Positions 17,191 to 26,284 of a DNA stretch of 64,000 bases are shown here, piece by piece. The number at the start of each line of letters is the position of its first letter. The first letter of the stretch is position 1. Made by a program: the position numbers and the translations under genes. A model generated the notes under the pieces. It was given only the letters and a program-made list of their open reading frames with translations, was not told where the DNA came from and did no database searches. This DNA is from JBJYIN01 sp046237015. Its GTDB lineage: Bacteria; Pseudomonadota; Gammaproteobacteria; Enterobacterales; Enterobacteriaceae. The stretch is taken from assembly GCF_046237015.1 (NCBI RefSeq), contig NZ_JBJYIN010000021.1, positions 1-64,000 of the forward strand. The letters are read 5' to 3'.

Positions 17191-18837
17191 GTGTTGACTT
17201 TGCTGCATTTACTTTCTGCAATTGCATTGCTGGTTTGGGGAACTCATATTGTCCGTACTGGGATCATGAGGGTTTATGGTGCCAGTTTGCGACGTGTATT
17301 GAGTGATAGCGTCGAGAAAAAACCGTTGGCATTTATGGCGGGTATCGGGGTAACGGCCCTAGTGCAGAGTAGTAACGCGACTGCATTACTGACGACATCC
17401 TTTGTTTCTCAGGGATTAGTGGCGTTGGCACCCGCGCTGGTGATTATCCTTGGTGCCGATGTGGGTACCGCACTGATGGTGCGGGTATTGACGTTCGATT
17501 TCTCCTGGCTTTCTCCTTTGTTGATTTTCCTTGGGGTGATTTTTTTCCTCAGCCGTAAGCAAACGCGGGTTGGGCAAATAGGGCGAGTCGCTATCGGTCT
17601 TGGGTTGATTTTGTTGGCGTTGGAGATGATCGTCGCGGCGGCAACGCCTATCACTCAGACTGCCGGTGTTAAGGTTCTGTTTTCTTCACTGACCGGCGAC
17701 ATTATGCTGGACGCGTTGGTTGGCGCGTTGTTTGCCGTCGTAAGCTATTCCAGTTTGGCTGCGGTGTTACTTACCGCGACACTGACGGCGAGCGGTGTGA
17801 TTTCCCTGGAAGTGGCAATGTGCCTGGTTATCGGTGCCAATCTGGGCAGTGGGGTGCTGATAATGATCGGTTCTACTGCTCAAAATGCCGCTGGTCGTCG
17901 TGTGGCGCTTGGCAGTGTGTTATTCAAATTAATCGGTTGTTTTATTGTCCTTCCCTTCGTTGAACCGCTGTCCCGTGCGTTGGCGCGATTGCCGCTCGGT
18001 CCGGAAGAGCTGGTGATTTATTTCCATCTGTTCTACAACCTGATTCGTTGCCTGATTTTGGTCCCATTTGCGGAGATCGTGGCGCGTTTATCCTGCCTCA
18101 TGATTGCCGATTCTCTGGATGTGGATATCCAGACAAAGCCCCGACATTTGGATACCAGCGCGCTGGATACTCCCGCGTTGGCATTAACGAATGCTGCACG
18201 TGAAACCTTGCGAATTGGCGATGTGCTTGAACAAATGCTGCGTCTTTATCGCCAGGTTTTACAAGGCGATCACCTGTTGTGTCGGGAGATTCGTCGGCTT
18301 GATGATGATGTTGATGTGTTGTATACCGCCATTAAACTCTATCTGGCCCAAATGCAAAAAGATGGTCTTGATGAAAGGGACTCTCGTCGTTGGGCTGAAG
18401 TCATTGAGGTTGCCCTGAACCTTGAACAAGCGGGGGACATTATTGAACGAATGGCTGATGATGTCGCTAATAGCGCGTCTACGGAGCGTCGCGCGTTTTC
18501 TGCTCAAGGGTTGGAGGAATTGAACAGTTTGCATGAACAGCTGTTGGCGAATTTAAGACTTGGATTGGCCGTATTCCTCTCTGAAGATATGACCAGCGCC
18601 AAACGATTACGTCGTGCTAAGCACCGTTTCCGTATTCTTAACCGTCGGTATGCGCATGCCCATGTCGATCGTTTACATCAGCAAAACGTACAGAGTCTGG
18701 AAACCAGTTCGTTGCACTTAGGGTTGCTAGGCGATATGAATCGGTTGAACTCGCTGTTTTGTTCGGTCGCCTATAATGTGTTGATTGTGTCGCAGGATGA
18801 GGACGAAGAACGAGAAGAGTCGCCGTTGACGCTGTGA
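17191..18837 (+). CDS. yjbB: Na/Pi cotransporter family protein with PhoU-like tail
   Basis: Predicted inner-membrane sodium-phosphate transporter; E. coli YjbB is reported to export phosphate. The N-terminal half (about 1-310) has eight or more membrane segments and the duplicated Na/Pi signature, first as ALVQSSNATALLTTSF and again as AVVSYSSLAAVLLTATL. The C-terminal 230 residues are hydrophilic and helical, like PhoU. The start is GTG with TAGAGG ten bases upstream. In E. coli yjbB is followed by pepE and then lysC; pepE is missing here, and lysC converges directly with yjbB. Confidence 0.9.
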   Translation: MLTLLHLLSAIALLVWGTHIVRTGIMRVYGASLRRVLSDSVEKKPLAFMAGIGVTALVQSSNATALLTTSFVSQGLVALAPALVIILGADVGTALMVRVLTFDFSWLSPLLIFLGVIFFLSRKQTRVGQIGRVAIGLGLILLALEMIVAAATPITQTAGVKVLFSSLTGDIMLDALVGALFAVVSYSSLAAVLLTATLTASGVISLEVAMCLVIGANLGSGVLIMIGSTAQNAAGRRVALGSVLFKLIGCFIVLPFVEPLSRALARLPLGPEELVIYFHLFYNLIRCLILVPFAEIVARLSCLMIADSLDVDIQTKPRHLDTSALDTPALALTNAARETLRIGDVLEQMLRLYRQVLQGDHLLCREIRRLDDDVDVLYTAIKLYLAQMQKDGLDERDSRRWAEVIEVALNLEQAGDIIERMADDVANSASTERRAFSAQGLEELNSLHEQLLANLRLGLAVFLSEDMTSAKRLRRAKHRFRILNRRYAHAHVDRLHQQNVQSLETSSLHLGLLGDMNRLNSLFCSVAYNVLIVSQDEDEEREESPLTL

Positions 18838-18852
18838 CGGTCACGCCTGAAA

Positions 18853-18882
18853 AAGCCTGGGGAAATGGTTCTCCCCAGGCGG
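18853..18882 (-). terminator. lysC terminator (possibly bidirectional)
   Basis: GCCTGGGGA (18855-18863) pairs with TCCCCAGGC (18872-18880). Read on the minus strand the stem is followed by TTTTTC, so it terminates lysC; on the plus strand no T-run follows. Confidence 0.82.
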
Positions 18883-18898
18883 ATTTAAACATTATGCA

Positions 18899-20278
18899 TC
18901 ACTCGAACAAGCTGTGGTGCAGTGTTTGCACGACTTGCTCGGCGTCGTCACCCGGCACAAGGAAACACAGGTTGTTACTGCTTGCTCCGTAGCAAATCAG
19001 GCGAATATTGAACGGTTCCAGCACGCCAAAGACTTCTTTTCCTACGCCACAAGCCTGAGACAGTTTATTGCCAATCAGCGCGACCAACGATAGGTTTTCT
19101 TCCACTTCCACGCGACACAGGGAAGACAGTTCAGTTAGCAACGCGCTGGACAGCAGGCTATCGCCCGTTGACGTTGAGCCCGTGGTATCCAGCGTTAGTG
19201 CCACGTTGACTTCAGAGGTGGTAATCAGATCAACAGAGATGTTGTGCTGGGCGAGAATACTGAACACCTCGGCCAGAAAACCACGTGCATGCAACATGTT
19301 CAGGCTGTGTAGCGTGAGTAAGGTTTGTTTACGTCTGAGCGCCAATGCACGAAATAGCGGCGGGTCCTCAGTTTTATTGCAAACCAGAGTCCCGCCGGCT
19401 GCCGGATCCTTACTGGAGCCGACAAACACCGGAATATCGCTGCGGACAGCGGGTAGCAGCGTCGCGGGATGCAGCACTTTTGCACCGAACGTGGCCATTT
19501 CCGCGGCTTCTTCAAACATGATTTCATCAATGCGTTTCGCCGTAGGCACGATGCGTGGATCGGTCGTGTAGATACCGGGAACATCGGTCCAGATATCGAT
19601 TCGACTGGCGTTTAACGCCTCACCCAGCAGTGCTGCCGTGTAATCGCTGCCGCCGCGACCCAGTGTTGTGGTTCTTCCTTTGGCTTCGCTACCGATGAAT
19701 CCCTGAGTAATGACTAACCCTTGCTCAAGACGGGGTAGCAATTGACTACGGGTTAATTCGCCCAATACGTCGCAATCCGGTTGTGCCCGACCAAAATGGT
19801 CATCGGTTCTCATGATTTTACGTACATCAAACCACTCTGAGGCGACATCACGCTGACGCAGAATTTCAACGAATAATAGCGTAGACATCAGTTCGCCATG
19901 GCTAACCAATTCATCTGTCAGGGCATTGGATGTCGCCAACTCAGCGGCTTCTGACAATGTTGTGACATTTTCCAACATCCGGTCGATTTCCTCACGGACG
20001 ATGGCGTTGGGTTTTTTCAGGCGATCGAGAATGGCATATTGAATCTGACGAATTTTGTCTAAATGCTGGATTCGCTCTTCCTGGCTGAGTCCTTCGGCCA
20101 GAGCAACCAGTAAGTTGGTGATGCCTGCAGAAGCGGATAGAACCACAACCCGCACAGAAGGGTTGGAAAGAACAACATCGGCACTACGGTTCATGGCGTC
20201 AAAATCAGCCACGCTGGTGCCGCCAAATTTGGCAATAATGATCGGATGTGTTGGTGCAGAAACTTCATTAGCAGACAT
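18899..20278 (-). CDS. lysC: aspartokinase III (lysine-sensitive)
   Basis: Phosphorylates L-aspartate, the first step towards lysine, threonine and methionine. The 459-residue protein has the kinase N-terminus AKFGGTSVADFDAMNR, the RGGSDYTAALLGEAL and WTDVPGIYTTDPR blocks, and two C-terminal ACT domains (about 310-455) for lysine feedback. The lysine riboswitch upstream identifies it as the lysine-responsive isozyme. GAGG precedes the ATG by about nine bases. Confidence 0.96.
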   Translation of the reverse strand: MSANEVSAPTHPIIIAKFGGTSVADFDAMNRSADVVLSNPSVRVVVLSASAGITNLLVALAEGLSQEERIQHLDKIRQIQYAILDRLKKPNAIVREEIDRMLENVTTLSEAAELATSNALTDELVSHGELMSTLLFVEILRQRDVASEWFDVRKIMRTDDHFGRAQPDCDVLGELTRSQLLPRLEQGLVITQGFIGSEAKGRTTTLGRGGSDYTAALLGEALNASRIDIWTDVPGIYTTDPRIVPTAKRIDEIMFEEAAEMATFGAKVLHPATLLPAVRSDIPVFVGSSKDPAAGGTLVCNKTEDPPLFRALALRRKQTLLTLHSLNMLHARGFLAEVFSILAQHNISVDLITTSEVNVALTLDTTGSTSTGDSLLSSALLTELSSLCRVEVEENLSLVALIGNKLSQACGVGKEVFGVLEPFNIRLICYGASSNNLCFLVPGDDAEQVVQTLHHSLFE

Positions 20279-20435
20279 GTAAAAAAACCTCGTGTCAGGG
20301 GTGCGGTTGTTTCAGAGTGAACGGTTTCAGCGTGAACCATTTCATCATGAAATACGGCAATCCATTAATCAGCCTTGGCACAAGGGAAGAGCGGTAAACA
20401 GGGAGCAGGCGTAGAAAATAAGAAAACTACGATAC

Positions 20436-20630
20436 ACCCAGAAGCGCTCCACCTTGCTGAACGTCCCTAATCGGGACGAGCCGGGTGACAACCCAGGGGA
20501 TTCAGCCCCTGCGGTCGATAACGTGAAAACCGCCTTTCACATCACCTCGGCGTCGCTCCCCCTTGGGTATCATCATTGGATTACGGTTCCTCCGATACCT
20601 TACCTGGGCGACGCTCCTCTTCTGGCTTGC
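20436..20630 (-). promoter_or_regulatory. lysine riboswitch (L box)
   Basis: Read on the minus strand the stretch matches the E. coli lysC leader in order: GCCAGAAGAGG at the 5' end, GCCCAGGTAAGG, TCGGAGGA, AAGGGGGAGCGACGCCGAGG, GGGGCTGAATCCCCTGGG with TTGTCACC, and the closing GGAGCGCTTCTGGGTG. These are the conserved L-box blocks of the five-helix junction that binds lysine. It lies about 160 bases before lysC, whose expression it would turn down at high lysine. The remaining leader (20279-20435) would carry the expression platform. Confidence 0.95.
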
Positions 20631-20657
20631 ACATGAGATATGCAAGTACCCTGTTAC

Positions 20658-20685
20658 AAATAACGGGTTATCCGGTTGCTGTCAA
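20658..20685 (-). promoter_or_regulatory. predicted lysC promoter
   Basis: On the minus strand TTGACA (20685-20680) and TTATTT (20663-20658) are separated by 16 bases, placing the transcript start shortly before the riboswitch aptamer. Prediction from sequence only. Confidence 0.5.
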
Positions 20686-20798
20686 TAAAACAAAAAGCCT
20701 AACGTCCATTTAGCAAGAAAAGGGATCTCAATTGACGTTTTACGGGATACAATCGATTCAGCCACTTTTGAATTCATACTGAGAGAGAAAGTATCGTT

Positions 20799-22448
20799 AT
20801 GAAAAAAATCAATCCAAGTCAGACTGCGGCATGGCAAGCGTTACAACAGCATTTTTCGGCGGTTAAGGATCTAAAAATAAGCGAGTTGTTTGAAAAAGAC
20901 AGCAATCGCTTTACGCGTTTTTCCGCAACATTTGACGACCAAATGCTTGTGGATTACTCCAAAAACCGTATTACGGAAGAAACGCTGGAAAAATTGTTGG
21001 CGCTGGCGCGGGAAACCGATTTGGCAGGATCGATTGATGCGATGTTTTCTGGTAAGAAAATTAATCAGACCGAAGGACGTGCCGTGTTGCACGTTGCTTT
21101 GCGTAACCGCAGCAATACGCCGATTCTGGTTGATGGCAAAGATGTCATGCCGGAAGTCAATGCGGTGCTGGAAAAAATGAAATTGTTCAGCGAACGCGTG
21201 ATTGGTGGCGATTGGAAAGGGTATACCGGGAAGGCGATTACCGATGTTGTGAACATCGGTATTGGCGGCTCAGATCTTGGACCATATATGGTGACAGAGG
21301 CACTGAAACCCTATAAAAATCATTTAAATATGTATTTTGTTTCCAACGTTGATGGTACACATATTGCTGAAACGTTGAAGCCGCTGAACCCCGAAACGAC
21401 GCTATTTTTAGTCGCTTCCAAAACCTTTACCACTCAGGAAACGATGACCAATGCACACAGTGCTCGCGATTGGTTCCTGAAATCCGCTCAGGATGGCAAA
21501 CATGTCGCAAAACACTTTGCGGCGTTGTCTACCAATGCGAAGGCCGTTGGTGATTTTGGTATTGATACCGACAACATGTTTGAGTTCTGGGATTGGGTCG
21601 GTGGACGCTATTCTCTGTGGTCGGCAATCGGTCTGTCGATTATCCTTTCACTGGGGTTCGACAACTTTGAGAAACTGTTGAGCGGTGCTCATGCGATGGA
21701 TAAGCACTTTGCTTCGACGCCAGCGGAACAAAACCTGCCTGTGCTACTGGCGTTGATTGGCATTTGGTATAACAATTTCTTTGGTGCTGAAACAGAAGCG
21801 ATTCTGCCTTATGACCAATATATGCACCGTTTTGCTGCCTATTTCCAACAGGGGAATATGGAGTCCAACGGGAAATGCGTCGATCGCAACGGTAATCCGG
21901 TCGATTATCAAACGGGTCCCATTATCTGGGGAGAACCGGGCACCAATGGCCAACATGCCTTTTACCAGCTGATTCATCAGGGTACGAAGCTAGTACCTTG
22001 CGATTTTATTGCGCCAGCATTGAGCCACAACCCGTTAAGCGATCACCACAGTAAGCTATTGTCCAATTTCTTTGCTCAAACAGAAGCGCTGGCATTTGGT
22101 AAGAGCCGTGACGTCGTTGAAGCAGAATTTGCTGCTGCGGGTAAAACCGCGGCAGAGGTTGAACATGTCGCGCCTTTCAAAGTGTTTGAAGGCAATCGTC
22201 CGACTAACTCGATTCTGTTGCGTGAGATTACGCCATATAGTTTGGGTGCATTGATTGCGCTGTACGAACATAAAATTTTCACTCAAGGTGCGATTCTGAA
22301 TATCTTCACATTCGATCAATGGGGAGTGGAATTGGGTAAACAACTGGCTAACCGTATTTTACCCGAGTTGGAAGATGCAAAAGAGGTCGATAGTCATGAC
22401 AGTTCGACCAATGGTCTGATTAATCGCTTTAAAAAATGGCGTGCCTGA
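20799..22448 (+). CDS. pgi: glucose-6-phosphate isomerase
   Basis: Interconverts glucose 6-phosphate and fructose 6-phosphate in glycolysis and gluconeogenesis. The 549-residue length is that of the E. coli enzyme. Family signatures are seen at VNIGIGGSDLGPYMV, VSNVDGTHIAE, the PGI motif in FWDWVGGRYSLWSAIG, the catalytic Glu in GNMESNGK, and the C-terminal FDQWGVELGKQLA. The start follows GAGAGAAAG. Divergent from lysC, as in E. coli. Confidence 0.98.
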   Translation: MKKINPSQTAAWQALQQHFSAVKDLKISELFEKDSNRFTRFSATFDDQMLVDYSKNRITEETLEKLLALARETDLAGSIDAMFSGKKINQTEGRAVLHVALRNRSNTPILVDGKDVMPEVNAVLEKMKLFSERVIGGDWKGYTGKAITDVVNIGIGGSDLGPYMVTEALKPYKNHLNMYFVSNVDGTHIAETLKPLNPETTLFLVASKTFTTQETMTNAHSARDWFLKSAQDGKHVAKHFAALSTNAKAVGDFGIDTDNMFEFWDWVGGRYSLWSAIGLSIILSLGFDNFEKLLSGAHAMDKHFASTPAEQNLPVLLALIGIWYNNFFGAETEAILPYDQYMHRFAAYFQQGNMESNGKCVDRNGNPVDYQTGPIIWGEPGTNGQHAFYQLIHQGTKLVPCDFIAPALSHNPLSDHHSKLLSNFFAQTEALAFGKSRDVVEAEFAAAGKTAAEVEHVAPFKVFEGNRPTNSILLREITPYSLGALIALYEHKIFTQGAILNIFTFDQWGVELGKQLANRILPELEDAKEVDSHDSSTNGLINRFKKWRA

Positions 22449-22489
22449 TTTAGGAAATCGTTAATTTTTTCAATATCATGGAGGGGAAA

Positions 22490-22834
22490 ATGCAGATTCG
22501 CATGTTACTGGGTATTTCCGCAGCCATCCTGTTGGCCGGCTGTAGTTCAACGAATCAACTCAGTGCCGCAGGACAAGCGGTCACATTTACAGATACCAAA
22601 CCGGGTAGCGAATGTCAGTTGCTGGGACAGGTCAGCGGTAGCCAGTCTAACTGGTTATCTGGTCATGAGAGCGATGGTAGCTCAATGCGTGGTGCCGCGA
22701 ATGATTTGCGTAATAAGGCTGCTGGGATGGGCGGAAATACGATTTATGGCGCGACTAGCCCGAGTGAAACCTTTTGGTCTAGCTTTGCACCGTTAGACAG
22801 TAAGATTGTTGGTGATGTGTACAAATGCCCTTAA
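22490..22834 (+). CDS. yjeI: DUF4156 lipoprotein YjeI
   Basis: Small predicted lipoprotein of 114 residues. A signal peptide ends in the lipobox LLAGC (Cys at about residue 18), and the mature part has SSTNQLSAAGQ, the QSNWLSGHES segment, MRGAANDLRNKAA and a C-terminal VYKCP. These agree with E. coli YjeI, also located after pgi. The residue after Cys is Ser, which predicts outer-membrane sorting. I chose the ATG at 22490 over 22478 because GAGGGG lies between the two. Function is unknown. Confidence 0.85.
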   Translation: MQIRMLLGISAAILLAGCSSTNQLSAAGQAVTFTDTKPGSECQLLGQVSGSQSNWLSGHESDGSSMRGAANDLRNKAAGMGGNTIYGATSPSETFWSSFAPLDSKIVGDVYKCP

Positions 22835-22873
22835 GTAAGGGGATCCCTTTGGGCACAGGTTAGTGTTTAGTCA

Positions 22874-22901
22874 ATAGACCGGCGAGGAATCGTCGGTCTA
22901 T
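22874..22901. repeat. hairpin between yjeI and epmB
   Basis: ATAGACCG (22874-22881) pairs with CGGTCTAT (22894-22901); a second small hairpin, GGGCGTTTTGCCC, follows. The genes converge here. There is no T-run, so termination is only possible, not clear. Confidence 0.4.
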
Positions 22902-22973
22902 GATAATGGGCGTTTTGCCCGTCATACCGTGTGTCGTTGTTTTATAACGTCAAAAATCACTTTTGGCAGATGT

Positions 22974-24023
22974 TTACTTCGGGATAGGTGCGTTCTGCTC
23001 TTGTCTCAGCCCAAGATCCAGTGGCGTTTTACTGGCCTCACCACCAATTTCTCGTGCCAGACGAGGAACCAGATAGCCAGAGACTTTCTTCATGAGTGCC
23101 TTTACCAGCGAACGTGCATCATCGTCGCTAACCAGAAAGTGCGCCGCGCCCTGTACTTTATCCAAAACGTGAAGATAGTAGGGCAGTATGCCTGCATTAA
23201 ACAGCGCATTGCTTAAGTTTGCCAGCGTGTCTGCATTGTCGTTTACGCCGCGCAACAGAACGCTCTGGTTGAGCAATGTGACTCCGGCATGGCGTAAACG
23301 TGCCATGCTTTGCGTTAGCTCAGGGTCAATCTCTTGCGGGTGATTAATGTGTGTCACCAGCAAAATCTGAAGAGGCGTTCGTGAGAAACGTTGGCACAGC
23401 GCTTCGGTAATGCGGGCTGGGATCACCACTGGCAGGCGAGTATGAATACGCAGTCGCTTTATATGCGGTATCTTTTCCAGTTCAGTGATCAGCCAATCAA
23501 TCTCATGGTCTTTCGCCATCAGCGGATCCCCGCCGGAGAAAATGATTTCATCCAGTTCAGGGTGTGCGCTGATATAGTTTAACGCCTGATGCCAGTTAGC
23601 TTTGTTACCTTGGTTGTCCTGGTAAGGGAAATGGCGCCGGAAGCAATAGCGGCAGTTAATGGCACAACCGCCTTTCACTAATAGCAATGCGCGGTTGTGA
23701 TATTTATGCAGTAATCCTGGGACGACGCTGTGTTGTTCATCAAGCGGATCGTGGCTGAAGCCTGGTGTAACAATGAATTCTGCCTGAGAGGTGATGACCT
23801 GAAGTAAAAGTGGGTCGTTGGCATTACCCTTTTGCATACGGGCAGCAAAGGTTCGCGGTACTCGCAGGGGAAAAAGTCGGCGAGCGTCGGTGCCTTGTTG
23901 AAGCGTCGGATGTTCATTCAGTGTCAGAAGTTGCAATAATTCTTCCGGATCGGTAATTACGTCTGCAAGTTGCTGCAACCAATCTTCTCTGGAAGGTATC
24001 TTTTGGGTTACAATGTGTGCCAT
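22974..24023 (-). CDS. epmB: EF-P (R)-beta-lysylation protein, lysine 2,3-aminomutase family
   Basis: Radical SAM enzyme that converts (S)-alpha-lysine to (R)-beta-lysine for attachment to elongation factor P. The 349-residue protein has the CX3CX2C iron-sulfur motif at Cys120, Cys124 and Cys127 (GGCAINCRYCFRRHF) and the SAM-binding FSGGDPLMAKD. The C-terminal half binds PLP in this family (HVLDKVQGAAHFLV). It is divergent from its target gene efp with only 39 bases between. epmA, the ligase acting in the same pathway, is 5.3 kb away. Confidence 0.96.
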   Translation of the reverse strand: MAHIVTQKIPSREDWLQQLADVITDPEELLQLLTLNEHPTLQQGTDARRLFPLRVPRTFAARMQKGNANDPLLLQVITSQAEFIVTPGFSHDPLDEQHSVVPGLLHKYHNRALLLVKGGCAINCRYCFRRHFPYQDNQGNKANWHQALNYISAHPELDEIIFSGGDPLMAKDHEIDWLITELEKIPHIKRLRIHTRLPVVIPARITEALCQRFSRTPLQILLVTHINHPQEIDPELTQSMARLRHAGVTLLNQSVLLRGVNDNADTLANLSNALFNAGILPYYLHVLDKVQGAAHFLVSDDDARSLVKALMKKVSGYLVPRLAREIGGEASKTPLDLGLRQEQNAPIPK

Positions 24024-24062
24024 TTTTTGGCTTAGTACCAGTATTAAATGTAGAGGGCCTTT

Positions 24063-24629
24063 ATGGCGACTTATTTTAGCAACGATTTTCGTTCCGGTCT
24101 TAAAATCATGTTCGAAGGCGAGCCGTATGCTATCGAATCCAGTGAATTTGTGAAACCGGGTAAAGGCCAGGCTTTTGCTCGTGTAAAAATGCGTCGTCTG
24201 TTGACGGGTACCCGCGTTGAGAAAACCTTCAAGTCTACCGACTCAGCGGAAGGTGCGGACGTAATGGATACCAACATGAACTACCTGTACAACGATGGTG
24301 AGTTCTTCCATTTCATGCATCCTGAAACCTTTGAGCAGCATCAGGTCGAAGCGAAAACGGTCGGTGACTCTGCAAAATGGTTGCAGGATAACGCCGAATG
24401 TATCGTTACCCTGTGGGATGGTCGCCCGATCGCCGTTCAGCCACCGAATTTTATCGAAGCTGAAATTACCGATACCGATCCTGGTCTGAAAGGTGATACT
24501 GCCGGTACAGGCGGAAAACCAGCAACTCTGACAACTGGCGCGGTAGTAAAAGTGCCATTGTTTGTGCAGATTGGCGAAGTGATCAAGGTTGATACCCGCT
24601 CTGGTGAGTATGTCTCTCGCGTAAAATAA
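24063..24629 (+). CDS. efp: elongation factor P
   Basis: Relieves ribosomes stalled at polyproline stretches. The 188-residue protein has the three beta-barrel domains of the family and the modification site Lys34 within EFVKPGKGQAFARVK, which EpmA and EpmB decorate with beta-lysine. The C-terminal signature KVDTRSGEYVSRVK is present. GAGGG precedes the ATG, and an intrinsic terminator follows. Confidence 0.98.
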   Translation: MATYFSNDFRSGLKIMFEGEPYAIESSEFVKPGKGQAFARVKMRRLLTGTRVEKTFKSTDSAEGADVMDTNMNYLYNDGEFFHFMHPETFEQHQVEAKTVGDSAKWLQDNAECIVTLWDGRPIAVQPPNFIEAEITDTDPGLKGDTAGTGGKPATLTTGAVVKVPLFVQIGEVIKVDTRSGEYVSRVK

Positions 24630-24640
24630 TCGGTAAAGAA

Positions 24641-24671
24641 AAAGCTGCTAAATTTTTTGGCAGCTTTTTTG
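24641..24671 (+). terminator. efp terminator
   Basis: AAAGCTGC (24641-24648) pairs with GCAGCTTT (24660-24667), followed by a T-run, 12 bases after the efp stop codon. Confidence 0.88.
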
Positions 24672-24792
24672 TTACGTACCATATCTGTCATCCCTCGCTT
24701 AAAAAAACGCAAAACAGACAAAATTGACTACGCTTAAAAGGCAGTGTCTTCCTGCCTTTCAGAACCCTATTCTTATGAAGAAGGAATCGCTT

Positions 24793-24924
24793 ATGTTGAA
24801 GAAAAGTCTGGTTGCTATTTTCTCCGTAGTTATTTTGTCCGCTGTCGTTGGGTGTAATACGGCACGCGGTATCGGGCAAGACGTTGAATCCGGTGGTAAG
24901 GCAATACAACGTAGCGCTCAATAG
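24793..24924 (+). CDS. ecnB: entericidin A/B family lipoprotein
   Basis: A 43-residue lipoprotein with a short signal peptide and lipobox ending VVGC at residue 21, followed by NTARGIGQDVESGGKAIQRSAQ. The C-NTARG-G-D--GG-AI pattern is the entericidin signature. In E. coli, EcnA/EcnB are an antidote/toxin pair next to efp, with ecnB a stress-induced bacteriolytic lipoprotein. Only one member is seen here. The ATG at 24793 follows AAGAAGGAATC and starts the signal peptide; the longer in-frame ORF upstream has no support. Confidence 0.85.
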   Translation: MLKKSLVAIFSVVILSAVVGCNTARGIGQDVESGGKAIQRSAQ

Positions 24925-25014
24925 GCGGCCAAAAAGATTGTTTGTTGCCTGGTAAGGTGGCGTTTTTGGCTTCCCAGCGACATAATGCGGCGGTGTCTCA
25001 GTTGGAGAAAAATG

Positions 25015-25368
25015 ATGTCACCGCTTGTTATCACTGTATGTATGCTGACGCTCAGTAATGTGTTTATGACTTTTGCATGGTATGGGCATTTACGTTACTT
25101 CAGTGGGCGGACTTGGTTAATTGCCGCGTTGGTGAGTTGGGGAATTGCATTATTTGAGTACCTATTACAAGTACCGGCAAATCGTATTGGATATCAGGTT
25201 GCCTCCGCCGGTCAGTTGAAGATATTGCAAGAAGTGATTAGCCTTTCCGTATTTATTCCTTTCTCTATTATTATTTTAAAAGAGCCATTTCGTACCGATT
25301 ATATTTGGGCAGGGCTATGTTTGTTGGGTGCCGTGTTCTTTATGTTTCGGGATAAGATTATGGGGTAG
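25015..25368 (+). CDS. DMT family protein, DUF486
   Basis: A small inner-membrane protein of 117 residues with four hydrophobic segments. It carries the DUF486 pattern SNVFMTFAWYGHL, LVSWGIALFEYLLQVPANRIGY, LKILQEVISLSVF and GLCLLGAVFFMF. It belongs to the drug/metabolite transporter superfamily in the broad sense; substrate unknown. It occupies the place of sugE in the E. coli order but is not a sugE orthologue. ATGs at 25012 and 25015 are both possible; GGAG spacing slightly favours 25015. Confidence 0.85.
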   Translation: MSPLVITVCMLTLSNVFMTFAWYGHLRYFSGRTWLIAALVSWGIALFEYLLQVPANRIGYQVASAGQLKILQEVISLSVFIPFSIIILKEPFRTDYIWAGLCLLGAVFFMFRDKIMG

Positions 25369-25453
25369 GGCGCAAACATTAATTTAATTAATAACTATCA
25401 TTAATATTCCTTATCTTAAGACGATATTGTTTTACGCTTTATATCCAAAATAA

Positions 25454-25482
25454 AACGGCCTGCCATAATTCGGCAGGCCGTG
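25454..25482 (-). terminator. frd operon terminator
   Basis: CGGCCTGCC (25456-25464) pairs with GGCAGGCCG (25472-25480). On the minus strand it is followed by TTTTATTTTGG. It lies 26 bases after frdD. Confidence 0.85.
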
Positions 25483-25505
25483 AAGATAAACAACGCGTTT
25501 TCGCT

Positions 25506-25862
25506 TTATAGCGTAACAACACCGATGATCGTCACAATACTAAGAATTGCAGCCAAACCATAAAATACCCATTTCCCGGCAGGAACATGAATTTTCAGGT
25601 CGTGCATCGCATGGTGAAGACGGTGTAAGCCACACCAGATTGGCAGAATGATCATCAACAGCAGAAAGACTCGGCCAATAAAGCTCTGGCTGAATGCCGC
25701 GATACGTTCATAGGTTAACGCATCTGGAAACAGACCTAGTGGCAGAAGGATACCAACCAACAAGATAATGACGGGCGCGAAAAACGCACTCCACATACCA
25801 CCAGCGCCGAACAGACCCCAGAACGGGGGCTCATCGGAACGTTTTGGCGTTTGATTAATCAC
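25506..25862 (-). CDS. frdD: fumarate reductase subunit D
   Basis: Membrane anchor of fumarate reductase, 118 residues with three transmembrane segments. It begins MINQTPKRSDEPPFWGLFGAGGMWSA, as in E. coli FrdD, and has the HRLHHAMHDLKIH block. With FrdC it binds menaquinol and holds FrdAB on the cytoplasmic face. It is last in the frdABCD operon, 13 bases after frdC. Confidence 0.96.
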   Translation of the reverse strand: MINQTPKRSDEPPFWGLFGAGGMWSAFFAPVIILLVGILLPLGLFPDALTYERIAAFSQSFIGRVFLLLMIILPIWCGLHRLHHAMHDLKIHVPAGKWVFYGLAAILSIVTIIGVVTL

Positions 25863-25875
25863 GTTATTCTCCCGA

Positions 25876-26271
25876 TCAGAATAGTAAGGCGATAGCCAGT
25901 ACCGCTACCGTAGCCACAATGGTGACAGCCCAGAGCCCTTTGATAATGGGCTCTGGCCCCATTTTCTCGTCTTTTATGATGACGATGGATGCTTTCGGTG
26001 CCAGTTCAAACCAGGTTTTGGTATGTAGCACAGCAGCCAGCAATGCAATGATATTAATCAGCAGTACCAGTGGGTTTTGCAGAAACCCGACAAAGTTAGC
26101 CCAACCTTCCGGGCCATTTTTGAGTGAAAATACGCCGCACATCAATACAATACTGAACCAGACGGCAGGTAAGGCCGTCCCTTCACGCAACATATAAAAG
26201 CGATAAAAGCCCAGCTTTTTCCACCAGGTCGGCGACATGTCACGGACATACGCTTTACGTTTAGTTGTCAT
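25876..26271 (-). CDS. frdC: fumarate reductase subunit C
   Basis: Membrane anchor of fumarate reductase with three transmembrane segments, 131 residues. It shows the family N-terminus MTTKRKAYVRDMSPTWWKKL and the segment FYMLREGTALPAVWF, which contains the conserved Glu of the quinol site. Located 13 bases after frdB. Confidence 0.96.
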   Translation of the reverse strand: MTTKRKAYVRDMSPTWWKKLGFYRFYMLREGTALPAVWFSIVLMCGVFSLKNGPEGWANFVGFLQNPLVLLINIIALLAAVLHTKTWFELAPKASIVIIKDEKMGPEPIIKGLWAVTIVATVAVLAIALLF

Positions 26272-26284
26272 TATTGCCCCTCCC

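Noticed and set aside
22929..23216. 95-codon ORF overlapping the 3' end of epmB
   Set aside because: It is antisense to a well-supported gene and its Cys-rich, repetitive translation fits no family.
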